From Roseobacter litoralis Och 149 (GTDB lineage Bacteria > Pseudomonadota > Alphaproteobacteria > Rhodobacterales > Rhodobacteraceae): a stretch of 64,000 bases of DNA. Positions within the stretch are counted from its first letter, which is position 1, and each line of letters opens with the position of its first letter. The notes under the pieces were generated by a model. It had not been told where the DNA came from. It saw only the letters and a list, made by a program, of their open reading frames with translations, and searched no databases. Location of the stretch: the NCBI RefSeq assembly GCF_000154785.2, contig NC_015730.1, positions 1,860,001 to 1,924,000 on the forward strand, in the 5' to 3' direction. The position numbers and the translations under genes are program-made. Shown here in pieces: positions 8,513 through 17,355 of this stretch.

Positions 8513-9445
8513 TTACTTTCCCGCAATACGGGCATTGGCGCTCAAGGCTTGAGCGATTGCACCGGCAAGCCGTGCGTTGTTGCGCACCAAGGCGATGTTT
8601 GCGGTCAGGGAACGACCCTCTGTCAACTCATAGATGCGCTGTAGCAGATAGGGGGTGACCGCCTTGCCCTTGATGCCATGCTGTTCCGCATCGGCCTGTG
8701 CCGTCGCGATGATGGGCGCAAGTTCTGCCGCGGGAATTTCGTCTTGGCTGGGAATTGGGTTTGCAACCAGCTGACCGCCGGGCAATCCGAGATCAACGCG
8801 CATCTGGTGGGCCGCCGCGATATCATCGGCGTTATCCATGCGCAGGGGTGATTTGAACGTGGATGCCGCACTCCAGAAAGCGGGAAAGCTATCCTGACCA
8901 AGGGTAATGACGGGCACGCCCTGCGTCTCAAGCACCTCAAGTGTTTTGGCCACATCCAGAATGGCCTTGGCCCCGGCGGCGACGACTGTCACGGGGGTTT
9001 GCGCAAGCTCCAGCAGGTCAGCGGAAACGTCAAAGCTTGATTCCGCGCCGCGATGGACCCCGCCAATGCCGCCGGTCGCAAAAACCGAAATGCCCGCAAG
9101 GTGGGCTGCGATCATTGTCGCCGAAACGGTCGTAGCACCTGTACCGCCTGTGGCCATGCAGGCGGCAATGTCAGCGCGCGAGAGCTTGGCAACCGATTTC
9201 GCTTGCGCGAGCGCTTCGAGTTGATGCGGCTCCAGCCCGATGTGAAGCGTCCCATTCATCACCGCGATGGTCGCTGGCGTCACGCCTTCGCCGCGCAAAT
9301 CATCTTCGACCTGTCGGGCCACCTCAAGGTTTTGCGGGTACGGCATACCATGCGTGATGATGGTGCTTTCCAGCGCCACGATCGGGCGTCCGGCGGTTTT
9401 TGCCGCGGCCACTTCGGCCGAATGAAGCAGGGGTATGTTGGTCAT
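8513..9445 (-). CDS. psuG: Pseudouridine-5'-phosphate glycosidase
   Basis: A 310-residue enzyme that splits pseudouridine 5'-phosphate into uracil and ribose 5-phosphate (reversibly), using a lysine and Mn2+. Family signatures visible are ALESTIITHGMPYPQN at the N-terminus, CMATGGTGATTVSATM, FATGGIGGVHRGAE and AIPSQDEIPA-like NPIPSQDEIP. The length matches the family. The start ATG at 9445 overlaps the stop of the kinase gene by 4 nt (ATGA), so the two are translationally coupled and form the complete pseudouridine salvage route: kinase first, then glycosidase. Confidence 0.95.
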   Translation of the reverse strand: MTNIPLLHSAEVAAAKTAGRPIVALESTIITHGMPYPQNLEVARQVEDDLRGEGVTPATIAVMNGTLHIGLEPHQLEALAQAKSVAKLSRADIAACMATGGTGATTVSATMIAAHLAGISVFATGGIGGVHRGAESSFDVSADLLELAQTPVTVVAAGAKAILDVAKTLEVLETQGVPVITLGQDSFPAFWSAASTFKSPLRMDNADDIAAAHQMRVDLGLPGGQLVANPIPSQDEIPAAELAPIIATAQADAEQHGIKGKAVTPYLLQRIYELTEGRSLTANIALVRNNARLAGAIAQALSANARIAGK

Positions 9446-10335
9446 GAGGGTGTCTCTCCGGATACATAGGTTGCGGCGGCTTTGAGGGCGCGGTCGAGGG
9501 CGGCGGCGGGCGCCAACCCTTGGGCCTCGGACGCGATATGGGCGGCCATGAAGGTATCGCCCGCGCCGGTAACGCGGGCGACAAGCACTTGAGGCGGCGT
9601 TTGTGTCAGCAGGCCATCCGGTCGCCCTTCGGTTGCATCTGCACCGCCGTCGGTTACCAACACCCGTGCCGCCCCCCTGTTCAAAAGGGTTTCCGCAGCC
9701 GCGCGGGATGTCTTGAACGACTGGTTACAGAGCAAACCGGCCTCTTCAAGGTTGACGTAAAGCGTGCCACGCCCCTGTTTCACGAACGGGAATAATCGCT
9801 CGGCTTTGCCGGGCGAGGCGGGCGCGACGCGCAGATCAGCGGATGCGAACAAGGGGCTCTGCGCAATGTCACTGAGCAATGCGAGCGTCAGATTGCCATC
9901 CAGTGCCACGCGACCCTGATAGGGCGCGTGTTCGCTGGCCAAACGCCCATCCGAGAGCGGTGCAAGGATCTTCGCGCCGGCCGCTTCAAGGGAATGCGCA
10001 TCGGCAATGGCCGCGATCAGACCGTTTGCCCCTTCGACCGCCATATAACGGTCCGTGGGCAGGTCGTCAGATCGATATACCAAACCGGTAACCATGCCGC
10101 GTGCGGCACATGCTGCCAGCAATTCATCTCCTTCGGGGTCATGCCCGACCGCCGTCAATAAGGCGGGTGTCAGTCCAAAGCGGGCCAATGTCATCGCGAT
10201 ATTCATTGCCACGCCACCGGGCAGGCGTGTGATGCGGCCCGGGACGTCTGATCCCTGCCGCATGGCACTTGCCGAGCGGCCAATCACATCCCACAAGACG
10301 GAGCCGATGCACAGGATATCAGGTTTGGAATTCAT
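9442..10335 (-). CDS. psuK: PfkB-family carbohydrate kinase, probable pseudouridine kinase
   Basis: A 297-residue ribokinase-fold kinase. It has the N-terminal GSVLWDVIGRSA (substrate side), GGVAMNIAMTLARFG (PfkB signature 1 region) and the C-terminal anion-hole/catalytic motif TGAGDTFMAAHIASE. The ATP-dependent 5'-phosphorylation of pseudouridine is inferred from its 4-nt overlap with psuG; sequence alone supports only a PfkB kinase. The start at 10335 (MNSKPDILCIG) is preferred over the upstream Met at 10359 because homology begins there. A DUF4198 gene ends 51 bp upstream on the same strand and may be read through into this operon. Confidence 0.88.
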   Translation of the reverse strand: MNSKPDILCIGSVLWDVIGRSASAMRQGSDVPGRITRLPGGVAMNIAMTLARFGLTPALLTAVGHDPEGDELLAACAARGMVTGLVYRSDDLPTDRYMAVEGANGLIAAIADAHSLEAAGAKILAPLSDGRLASEHAPYQGRVALDGNLTLALLSDIAQSPLFASADLRVAPASPGKAERLFPFVKQGRGTLYVNLEEAGLLCNQSFKTSRAAAETLLNRGAARVLVTDGGADATEGRPDGLLTQTPPQVLVARVTGAGDTFMAAHIASEAQGLAPAAALDRALKAAATYVSGETPS

Positions 10336-10386
10336 GCGGTCTTGTGACGGGGAACCCACAGAGGATCAAGCCCCTGTCGCGCGGGT

Positions 10387-11199
10387 TCATTCAGAGGGGA
10401 CAGAAAAGGTCAACGCAGCCCATAGGGTTTCCCAGACCGGCGTGTTTTCAGAACTGCCCGCCAGCGGGTTGGGGCGCAAAACGACGGCGTCAAAAAGATA
10501 ATCATGACCGGGTTTGACAGCAATAGTGGCATTACCGGTGGCGCCCGTCCGAAACAGGGACACCACCACAGTTCCATTTGCGTCACGTTCAAATACCTCA
10601 ACCTGCGCATCGGGCCTTGGCGATCCGTCATAGGTCAGGAGCACCTGCATCTGCCCGTTGAAATCTGCGCCATAGGGATTGGTCAGCGCAGTGAACTCCG
10701 TTTCCAGTCCAAAGGTGCGATCCGCGCCACGCCCGTGCCCGACGGCGATCAAGGATTTGACGTGCCGGGTGTAGCTTTCGCGAAAACCCTCTTTCGGCCA
10801 GCCCATGTTTTCGTGCGTTTCTACAGCGTCGCGAAAATCCTTATGTGCTGCGAATTTCAAAAATTTCTCCCACGCGCGATACGTCAGGCTGGATGCGGTG
10901 GTTTCGTGCAGCACGATCAGCAGCCCGTCAGGTTGATCCGACGTTTGCAACGCGGGGATGTCCCCCATACGACCCGTGACTGGGCGGACCAATTCACCAG
11001 CAACCGTATCGAAACGAGTGAAGCGTTTGTCGAACCACGCCTGCGTGGTGCCTTTGAAGTTTTCCCCGTTTTTCAGGTTTGCCTGAACCGGCGCACCGCT
11101 TTCGACTTGATATTTTTCCGGTTCAATCCAAAACTCGTGACAGAAGGCGGGTCCGGCACAAAAGGCCGTCAGAATGATCGAAAGGCGCAGAAAGCCCAT
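10387..11199 (-). CDS. DUF4198 periplasmic protein (NikK-like, probable metal binding)
   Basis: A 270-residue secreted protein of the DUF4198 family, members of which serve as periplasmic accessory proteins of nickel/cobalt uptake. A signal peptide (MGFLRLSIILTAFCAGPAFC) is followed immediately by HEFWIEPEKY, so a histidine lies at or close to the mature N-terminus. The C-terminal half (LTYDGSPRPDAQVEVFERD and GHDYLFDAVVLRP) is a beta-sandwich typical of the family. The ATG at 11199 has a good ribosome site (AAAGGA, 7 nt before). The frame is open further upstream, but that extension lacks family similarity. It is divergent from, and overlaps, the HupE-like gene starting at 11174. Confidence 0.82.
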   Translation of the reverse strand: MGFLRLSIILTAFCAGPAFCHEFWIEPEKYQVESGAPVQANLKNGENFKGTTQAWFDKRFTRFDTVAGELVRPVTGRMGDIPALQTSDQPDGLLIVLHETTASSLTYRAWEKFLKFAAHKDFRDAVETHENMGWPKEGFRESYTRHVKSLIAVGHGRGADRTFGLETEFTALTNPYGADFNGQMQVLLTYDGSPRPDAQVEVFERDANGTVVVSLFRTGATGNATIAVKPGHDYLFDAVVLRPNPLAGSSENTPVWETLWAALTFSVPSE

Positions 11200-12391
11200 G
11201 GTGACATCCTTTGTTAATGCAGTATCAAAGCTGTGCCTTTTTCTGCTGGTGTCAACGCTCTTTTGGGGCGGGCAGGTAAAGCAGAGCGCTGCGCATGAGG
11301 TGGTGCCGACGATTGCCGATATGACTCTGGCGGAAAACGGCCAGCTTGTGTTTGATTTCCGCATCAACATCGAGGCGTTTCTGGCCGGGATCGATCTGGA
11401 TGCGGTTGAGGATACGGATGAGGACAGCGCTGCATCCGATTATGATGCGCTGAGGGCCTTGCCCAACGACGATATCAGCGCGCGCGCACAGGAAATCATC
11501 GACAGCTGGAACGCGTTGCCGTTTTTGACAGCCGATGGCGCGTCGCCCTTGACCCTCGGGACCATCACGATGCCCGAAGACGTCGATTTTGAATTGCCGC
11601 GGATTTCCCAGATGCAAGTGAGCGCGCAACTGCCGCCGGAAACCGCGTCGGTGACAGTCAATTGGCCCGCAGGTTCAGGCGCTCTGGTGCTGCGTCAGCA
11701 AGGGGTTGAGGCCCCCTACACCGGCTATCTGGATGGTGGCCAGTCCAGCGAACCGATCGCGCTGGCCGGTGGGGATGCGCAAAGCCCCACCACCGCGTTC
11801 ATGAGCTATATCCCTGTCGGCTTTGATCATATCCTGCCCAAAGGACTGGATCACATCCTGTTTGTATTGGGCCTGTTCTTTCTGTCCACAAGGTGGGGGC
11901 CGTTACTGTGGCAGGTCAGCGCCTTCACGTTGGCGCATACGGTGACGCTGGCACTTGGCGCGATGGGGTGGGTCAATGTGCCCGGCAGCATTGTGGAGCC
12001 TTTGATCGCGGCATCTATCGTCTATGTGGCTGTCGAAAACCTGTTTCAGCGGGGCCTGACCAAATGGCGCCCCTTTATTATCTTTGGGTTTGGCCTGCTG
12101 CACGGGTTGGGCTTTGCCTCTGTGCTGGGCGAGTTCGGATTGCCCGAAAGCCAGTTCATTCCAGCGCTGATCGGGTTCAATGTTGGCGTGGAATTGGGTC
12201 AGTTGATCGTGATCGCGCTGGCGGCTCTGATCCTGTTTGGCTGTACGCGTCTGGCCAGACGATCCGATCTCTCCGAAGCGGAACAGCCCGTCGGGACCTA
12301 TGCGGTGATGTTCCGCGCTGTGTCCATTCCGGCCTCGCTGATCATCGCCGTGATCGGGGCCTATTGGTGTGTGGAGCGGGTGTTTCTCTAA
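11174..12391 (+). CDS. HupE/UreJ-type membrane protein with N-terminal extracytoplasmic domain
   Basis: A 405-residue protein. A signal peptide ends near QSAA, followed by HEVVPTIADM and an acidic extracytoplasmic domain of about 165 residues. A HupE/UreJ_2 membrane domain then spans roughly residues 215-405, with the hallmark GLDHILFVLGLFFLS, FTLAHTVTLALGAMG and GFGLLHGLGFASVL. HupE/UreJ proteins are nickel (or cobalt) permeases, so metal uptake is the likely role. Two starts are possible: ATG 11174 (AAAGG 8 nt upstream, basic n-region RRRK) and ATG 11198. Either one overlaps the 5' end of the divergent DUF4198 gene; with 11198 the two start codons share a single CATG. I favour 11174. Confidence 0.82.
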   Translation: MIERRRKPMVTSFVNAVSKLCLFLLVSTLFWGGQVKQSAAHEVVPTIADMTLAENGQLVFDFRINIEAFLAGIDLDAVEDTDEDSAASDYDALRALPNDDISARAQEIIDSWNALPFLTADGASPLTLGTITMPEDVDFELPRISQMQVSAQLPPETASVTVNWPAGSGALVLRQQGVEAPYTGYLDGGQSSEPIALAGGDAQSPTTAFMSYIPVGFDHILPKGLDHILFVLGLFFLSTRWGPLLWQVSAFTLAHTVTLALGAMGWVNVPGSIVEPLIAASIVYVAVENLFQRGLTKWRPFIIFGFGLLHGLGFASVLGEFGLPESQFIPALIGFNVGVELGQLIVIALAALILFGCTRLARRSDLSEAEQPVGTYAVMFRAVSIPASLIIAVIGAYWCVERVFL

Positions 12392-12393
12392 AC

Positions 12394-13014
12394 CTAGCCC
12401 ATCGCTTCGAGCAATTCACCGAGGCGCTGCGCGGGGTTCTCCGCCGTCCAGACTTCTTCGCCAAAGGCGAAAAAGTCCGTGAAGGGTGTCAGCTGCGCGA
12501 TCCTTGCGGCGTCCAGACCGCCTTCTGCGACCACTGGGACCTCGATGACCTCGGACCACCATTCAAACACCTCTTGTTCGACATAGCTGCCATCGCCGAG
12601 GGCGGAGGCCGCGACCGGTCCGAAACAGACGTAATCTGCACCTGCTTCACCGGCAGACATTCCATCATGTCTCGATGTGCCGCAAAAGCTGCCGATGATC
12701 GCCTCGTCACCGAGAAGCTTTCGTGTTTCACGTACGGACCGGGCCGCATCACTCAGGTGCACCCCGTCCAGCCCAAGGCGATCCGCCAGAACCGAATGAT
12801 CGCTGAGGACCAGTGCGATATCGCGCGCATGGGTGATTTCACGCAAGGCATCTGCCGCGCGCGACAGGGTGTCTTCGTCCCGCGTGGCCAGATCCAGCCG
12901 CACGCAGGCCACCTTATGGGTATCAAGAACCTGTGCCAGCACGTCGGGAAAGCTGCTCAACTCAAACTCCGGTGGCGTAATGAGATACAACTGCGGTTTT
13001 TCGGGCAAATCCAT
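12394..13014 (-). CDS. Thiamine-phosphate synthase-like protein (ThiE/TenI family)
   Basis: A 206-residue TIM-barrel protein of the ThiE/TenI superfamily. Visible are LYLITPPEF near the N-terminus, VLSDHSVLADRLGLDGVHLS (the strand that in ThiE binds pyrimidine-PP), IGSFCGTSRHDGMSAGEAGA and DYVCFGPVAASA. ThiE joins HMP-PP to the thiazole phosphate to give thiamine phosphate. The diphosphate-binding residues are only partly evident here, and there are no thiamine genes around it, so a divergent paralogue is possible. The ATG at 13014 fits the family, although the frame stays open to 13275. It is divergent from trmJ and convergent with the HupE-like gene. Confidence 0.75.
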   Translation of the reverse strand: MDLPEKPQLYLITPPEFELSSFPDVLAQVLDTHKVACVRLDLATRDEDTLSRAADALREITHARDIALVLSDHSVLADRLGLDGVHLSDAARSVRETRKLLGDEAIIGSFCGTSRHDGMSAGEAGADYVCFGPVAASALGDGSYVEQEVFEWWSEVIEVPVVAEGGLDAARIAQLTPFTDFFAFGEEVWTAENPAQRLGELLEAMG

Positions 13015-13159
13015 GAGCACTGTCCTTGTGGTCTGACGTGAGCAAAGCCCTACCGCAGACGATTGGGAATGAAAACGCATTTGACCCCGGCATGTCAAAA
13101 TTGCGCCGCAGTTGTTGCAGCCCGTTGCAGTGCGCCGCAGCGCAAAGTAAGACGCAAGG

Positions 13160-13915
13160 ATGAGTGAGACACGCAATAATCCAGCGACACCAGCCTTTGT
13201 TCTCGTGCGTCCGCAGATGGGTGAAAACATCGGTGCGTCGGCGCGCGCAATGTGGAATTTCGGACTGGACCGCATGCGTGTGGTCGCCCCGCGGGACGGT
13301 TGGCCAAATCAGGCAGCCGTCGCTTTGGCGAGCGGTGCGGGTCGGCTTTTGGACAACGCATCACTCAGCCCTGATCTGCCCGCCAGTATCGAGGATTGTT
13401 CGTTCGTCTTTGCAACCACCGCACGCCCGCGCGATCTGACCAAACCGGTGTTCAGCCCCGAAGAAGCCATGCGCGCGGCCGCAGAGCGGATTTCTGCAGG
13501 CGAACGGGTGGCCGTGTTGTTCGGGCCAGAACGGGCAGGGTTGGAAAACGAGGATATCGCCCGTGCGAATGCGATCATCTCAGTGCCCGTGAACCCCGAC
13601 TTTCCGTCATTGAACCTCGCGCAATGCGTTTTACTTGTGGGTTATGAGTGGATGCGCGCGACGGGCGATGTGACGCCGCAAGCCGTAGAAATGTCCGGGA
13701 CGGAGTGGGCGGAAAATATCGAGGTCGAGCATCTGGCAACGCATTACGAAGACCGGTTGGAAGAGATGGGTTTTTTCTTTCCTGCGCATAAATCGCAGTC
13801 CATGCGCATGAACTTGCGTAACTTCTGGAGCCGGATGCCGATGACACGGGCGGATGTTCAGATGCTGCACGGTATGATGCGGCAGATGGTCCGCTGGAAG
13901 ACACGCGGCGACTAG
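13160..13915 (+). CDS. trmJ: tRNA 2'-O-methyltransferase TrmJ (SPOUT/SpoU family)
   Basis: A 251-residue trefoil-knot methyltransferase that uses SAM to methylate the 2'-OH of residue 32 in tRNA. The family motifs are all present: VRPQMGENIGASARAMWNFG (motif 1), VLFGPERAGLENEDI (motif 2) and NPDFPSLNLAQCVLLVGYEW (motif 3). A C-terminal extension ends in MLHGMMRQMVRWK, typical of TrmJ rather than of TrmL. It stands between the divergent ThiE-like gene and ctaA, which starts 62 bp downstream on the same strand. Confidence 0.9.
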   Translation: MSETRNNPATPAFVLVRPQMGENIGASARAMWNFGLDRMRVVAPRDGWPNQAAVALASGAGRLLDNASLSPDLPASIEDCSFVFATTARPRDLTKPVFSPEEAMRAAAERISAGERVAVLFGPERAGLENEDIARANAIISVPVNPDFPSLNLAQCVLLVGYEWMRATGDVTPQAVEMSGTEWAENIEVEHLATHYEDRLEEMGFFFPAHKSQSMRMNLRNFWSRMPMTRADVQMLHGMMRQMVRWKTRGD

Positions 13916-13977
13916 TCGCGCTGGACCTTGTATGCGCATCCCCCTAGGGTCGCGGCGCGACAGATTGAGGATAATCA

Positions 13978-15126
13978 ATGAGCAGCAAACGCAAGTTGTT
14001 TGAAGAGGTCGGGACGGCAGAGGCGGCAAAACCCGCCGTGCAACCCGGTCTTATCGACAAGCGACACACCGGAGCCAGAAAAGCCATTCGCGTGTGGTTG
14101 CAGATTCTTTTTGCGCTGGTCTTTGTCATGATCGCGGTTGGCGGGCTGACCCGGCTGACGGACAGCGGTCTGAGTATTACCGAATGGCGCCCGCTGACCG
14201 GTGCATTGCCCCCCCTGTCTGAGGCGGAATGGCAATCGGAATTCGAGAAATATCAGGCCATTGATGAATTCCGCATCCAGAACCAATGGATGCAGATGGC
14301 GGATTTCAAGATCATCTATTGGTGGGAATGGGGTCATCGCCAGCTTGGACGTGTGATCGGCGTCGTCTGGGCCCTTGGCTTTGGGTATTTTGCGCTCAGA
14401 CGGCAGGTGCCTGTCGGCTGGTACGGAAAGCTATTGTTCCTCGGCCTGCTTGGCGGCGCGCAGGGGGCGATCGGCTGGTGGATGGTTGCCTCTGGTGTGA
14501 CGCAAGGGGAAGGCGTCACAGATGTGGCCAGTTATCGCCTCGCCACCCATCTGGGTCTGGCGTTCATTATCCTCGGATTCATAGCGTGGTACATCATGGA
14601 ACTGGGCCGCAGCGCGCCCGATCTGATGCAGGCGCGGCGGGTGAAAGAGGCAAAACAATGGGGCATGTCGACCGGGCTTTTGCATTTTACGTTTCTGCAA
14701 ATTCTCCTCGGGGCACTGGTTGCAGGCATTGATGCCGGTCGCAGCTATACCGACTGGCCCATGATGGGCGGCCAATGGTTTCCGTCGACCGCGCTTGTGC
14801 TCGAACCGATGTGGCGCAACTTCTTTGAAAGCCCGGGGTTGGTGCAATTCATGCACCGGGTGACGGGATACGTATTGATCCTGTTCACCTTCGTGGTCTG
14901 GCTGCGGGGGCGTAAATCAACACATCCCCATACCCGCTTTGCCTTTAATGCCGTTTTGGCGGCAATGACGTTGCAGATTGCCCTTGGGATCGTGACGGTA
15001 TTGTACGGCGCACCCGCCCATATCGCGATTTTCCACCAGACTCTGGCGGTGATCGTCTGGGTGCTGATCCTGCGCGCCCGGTTCCTGAGCGGATATCCCA
15101 TTGCAACCTCTGTGAGGGGAACCTGA
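13978..15126 (+). CDS. ctaA: Heme A synthase
   Basis: A 382-residue inner-membrane protein of the COX15/CtaA family that oxidises the C8 methyl of heme O to the formyl of heme A for aa3-type cytochrome oxidase. About eight membrane helices are seen. Characteristic stretches are GGLTRLTDSGLSITEWRP, IYWWEWGHRQLGRVIG (heme-ligand His), HLGLAFIILG, WPMMGGQWFP and FMHRVTGYVL. The start is supported by GAGGAT a few bases before ATG 13978. It is a type without the paired cysteines of the Bacillus enzyme, as usual in alphaproteobacteria. The M32 peptidase gene begins 2 nt after its stop. Confidence 0.95.
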   Translation: MSSKRKLFEEVGTAEAAKPAVQPGLIDKRHTGARKAIRVWLQILFALVFVMIAVGGLTRLTDSGLSITEWRPLTGALPPLSEAEWQSEFEKYQAIDEFRIQNQWMQMADFKIIYWWEWGHRQLGRVIGVVWALGFGYFALRRQVPVGWYGKLLFLGLLGGAQGAIGWWMVASGVTQGEGVTDVASYRLATHLGLAFIILGFIAWYIMELGRSAPDLMQARRVKEAKQWGMSTGLLHFTFLQILLGALVAGIDAGRSYTDWPMMGGQWFPSTALVLEPMWRNFFESPGLVQFMHRVTGYVLILFTFVVWLRGRKSTHPHTRFAFNAVLAAMTLQIALGIVTVLYGAPAHIAIFHQTLAVIVWVLILRARFLSGYPIATSVRGT

Positions 15127-15128
15127 AA

Positions 15129-16607
15129 ATGGCCGATGCTTATACCGACCTGATGGCCTTTAGCCGCGAAACGCAGGCGCTGGCCGCCATTGCCGGACGG
15201 CTTGAATGGGATCAGGAGACCATGATGCCGCGAGGTGCCGCAGCGCAACGTGCGGAAGAGTCTGCAGCGCTTGAGGCGGTCCTGCATGCACGGCGGACCG
15301 ATCCGCGCATGGCCGACTGGATCGCAGCGGCTGAAACAAACAGCACGGACAATGTTGCCAAGGCGCAGTTGCGCCATATTCGCCGCGGTTTCGAGCGCGC
15401 CTCCAAAGTACCAGCGGCGCTTGCGAGCGAACTGGCGCGGGTCACATCCGCCGCACAGGGCGTTTGGGCTGAGGCGCGTGCAAATGACGATTTTGCAGCC
15501 TTTGCACCCACGCTGGAAAGGGTGATTGCCTTGCGGCGGGAAGAGGGCGCGGCCCTCGCAGCAGGGGGCGACGTTTATGACGCGCTCCTGTCTGATTATG
15601 AACCCGGGACAACAGGCGCAGAACTCGAAGCGATGTTTGGGGCTTTGCGCCCGGAACTCAGGGCGTTGCGCGCCGCCGCTCTTGAGGCCGCTTCGCCCGC
15701 ACAGGTGCAAGGCCGGTTTGACCCGGACGCACAGATGAAGCTGACGCTGAAACTGGCAGAAGCCTTCGGCTATGACATGCAGCGCGGGCGTGTCGACAAG
15801 GCGGTGCATCCGTTCAGCTCCGGGTCCGGCCTTGATGTACGGATCACGACACGCACCAGCGCAAATGATCCCTTTAACTGCATCTATTCGACAATCCACG
15901 AGGTCGGGCACGCCTGTTACGAGCAAAACATTGACGATGCCTATCTGCTCACGCCCTTGGGCAGTGGTGTGTCGATGGGTGTGCACGAAAGTCAAAGCCG
16001 CATCTATGAAAACCAATTGGGCCGCAGTCGGGCCTTTACCGCTTGGTTGTTCGGTGAAATGCGCGACGCGTTTGGCGACTTTGGTATCCCTGATGAGGAT
16101 GCGTTTTACGCAACCGTCAACCGGGTGAACAATGGGTTCATCCGTACCGAATCTGATGAGCTTCAGTACAACCTGCATGTCTTGTTGCGCTTCGATCTGG
16201 AGCGGGCGCTGATTGCGGGTGATCTGACCGTGCGCGATCTGGAAGCTGCATGGAACGACCGCTTCCTGGCCGATTTCGGATTCGCGGTCGATAAACCCTC
16301 AAACGGTGTGTTGCAGGATGTGCATTGGTCGGTGGGCCTGTTTGGGTATTTCCCGACCTACAGCCTCGGTAATGTCTATGCCGGGTGCCTTCATGAGGCG
16401 CTGCGGCGTGCAGTTCCGGATCTGGATACGCAACTGGGGCAGGGTGATACGCGCACAGCAACCCGTTGGCTAAAGGACAATGTGCAGTGTCATGGCGGGC
16501 TTTACGAGCCGCGCGACCTCATTGAGCGCGCAACCGGCGCTGCCCCAACAGAAGGCCCCTTGCTTGCCTATCTCAAGGACAAATTCAGCCGGATTTACGC
16601 GTTGTAA
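15129..16607 (+). CDS. M32-family metallocarboxypeptidase
   Basis: A 492-residue zinc carboxypeptidase of family M32 (Taq carboxypeptidase type). It removes C-terminal residues from peptides in the cytoplasm. The zinc motif HEVGH begins at residue 257, followed by MGVHESQSRIYENQLGRS with the glutamate ligand and the family's HESQS signature. NGFIRTESDELQYNLHVLLR and the late YFPTYSLGNVYA are also characteristic. The length is normal. It follows ctaA by 2 nt, so the two are probably transcribed together, although no functional link is known. Confidence 0.93.
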   Translation: MADAYTDLMAFSRETQALAAIAGRLEWDQETMMPRGAAAQRAEESAALEAVLHARRTDPRMADWIAAAETNSTDNVAKAQLRHIRRGFERASKVPAALASELARVTSAAQGVWAEARANDDFAAFAPTLERVIALRREEGAALAAGGDVYDALLSDYEPGTTGAELEAMFGALRPELRALRAAALEAASPAQVQGRFDPDAQMKLTLKLAEAFGYDMQRGRVDKAVHPFSSGSGLDVRITTRTSANDPFNCIYSTIHEVGHACYEQNIDDAYLLTPLGSGVSMGVHESQSRIYENQLGRSRAFTAWLFGEMRDAFGDFGIPDEDAFYATVNRVNNGFIRTESDELQYNLHVLLRFDLERALIAGDLTVRDLEAAWNDRFLADFGFAVDKPSNGVLQDVHWSVGLFGYFPTYSLGNVYAGCLHEALRRAVPDLDTQLGQGDTRTATRWLKDNVQCHGGLYEPRDLIERATGAAPTEGPLLAYLKDKFSRIYAL

Positions 16608-16662
16608 CTGCGTTGAATGCGAGCGTCGGGCCGCGCGTTCGCTGCTGCCCGTTCTTGCAATG

Positions 16663-17010
16663 CTAGTTCAGAACACCGTCGCCATCTTGGTCTGACGTGG
16701 CAAAGTCCTCGTTCATTTGCAGCAGAAATTCATCTTCTGAAACGGATCCGTTTGCATCGTTGTCCAGCATGTCGAAAGCATCACCGATCAGGTGATCGTC
16801 GACCTCATCCGGTGACAAAACGGAGTCCTTGTTGCGGTCCATTTTTTCGAAAGCGAAATCTGCAAAGCTGTTATATTCCGCTTTCGAAACAGCACCATCC
16901 CCGTTTTTGTCAAGCGCTTCGAGGTGTCCTTGGTTCAAGGGTATTTGTTCCGCAATCGCCGGAAATCCAGCGGCGACAAACACAGGCAGTATCAGATAAG
17001 TCAGTTTCAT
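16663..17010 (-). CDS. Secreted EF-hand calcium-binding protein
   Basis: A 115-residue protein with a signal peptide (MKLTYLILPVFVAAGFPAIA) followed by four EF-hand loops: DKNGDGAVSKAE, DRNKDSVLSPDE, DNDANGSVSEDE and DQDGDGVLN, the last ending at the C-terminus. It is therefore a periplasmic, small calmodulin-like protein, probably a calcium buffer or sensor. The fourth loop lacks its final glutamate because the protein stops there. ATG 17010 is chosen over an upstream Met at 17031, which would spoil the signal peptide and enter the neighbouring gene. A glycine-zipper lipoprotein gene lies just upstream on the same strand. Confidence 0.8.
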   Translation of the reverse strand: MKLTYLILPVFVAAGFPAIAEQIPLNQGHLEALDKNGDGAVSKAEYNSFADFAFEKMDRNKDSVLSPDEVDDHLIGDAFDMLDNDANGSVSEDEFLLQMNEDFATSDQDGDGVLN

Positions 17011-17024
17011 TTCGATATCTCCCA

Positions 17025-17270
17025 TTAACACGCAAAGGATTGACCGGCCACTGCGCCAGCCCCGGCGCCACCAGCGCGCAGAATGTCCTGACCTGAGCCT
17101 CCGCCGAATTCATTGCCGATGGCACCACCTATTATGGCCCCGGCAATCGTGCCAGTCGCGCAGGCAATGTTGTGTTGGCGTTGTTGCTGTTGTTCAGGGG
17201 TCGCGGCAGGCCCACAGGCCTGAACCGCGAGAGCGGCCGAAAAGAGCAATAGTGTTACGGGTTTTATCAT
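17025..17270 (-). CDS. Small glycine-zipper outer-membrane/lipoprotein-like protein
   Basis: An 81-residue protein: an N-terminal signal sequence ending in VQAC (an imperfect lipobox), a short Gln-rich linker PEQQQQRQ, then glycine-zipper repeats GTIAGAIIGGAIGNEFGG and GGAGAGAVAGQ. Such 2TM glycine-zipper proteins (Rick_17kDa/OsmB-like) insert into or sit at the outer membrane, but their functions are poorly known. Here only one helix pair is present and a Cys is the last residue. It is 14 bp upstream of the EF-hand gene and probably in the same transcript. Confidence 0.7.
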   Translation of the reverse strand: MIKPVTLLLFSAALAVQACGPAATPEQQQQRQHNIACATGTIAGAIIGGAIGNEFGGGSGQDILRAGGAGAGAVAGQSFAC

Positions 17271-17355
17271 CTAATGTCGCCTCCTGTTGTTCGTACCAGT
17301 TGTGATTGCCGTGGCAGGTCTAATGTCCCGACAATGAAACCTGATGCCACTGACT

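Noticed and set aside
11893..13041. 382-codon plus-strand ORF across the HupE 3' end and the ThiE-like gene
   Set aside because: Crosses two real genes in another frame; composition and context speak against it.
14745..16178. 477-codon minus-strand ORF opposite ctaA and the M32 peptidase
   Set aside because: Spans the complement of two recognised genes with full catalytic motifs; no family signature or ribosome site of its own.
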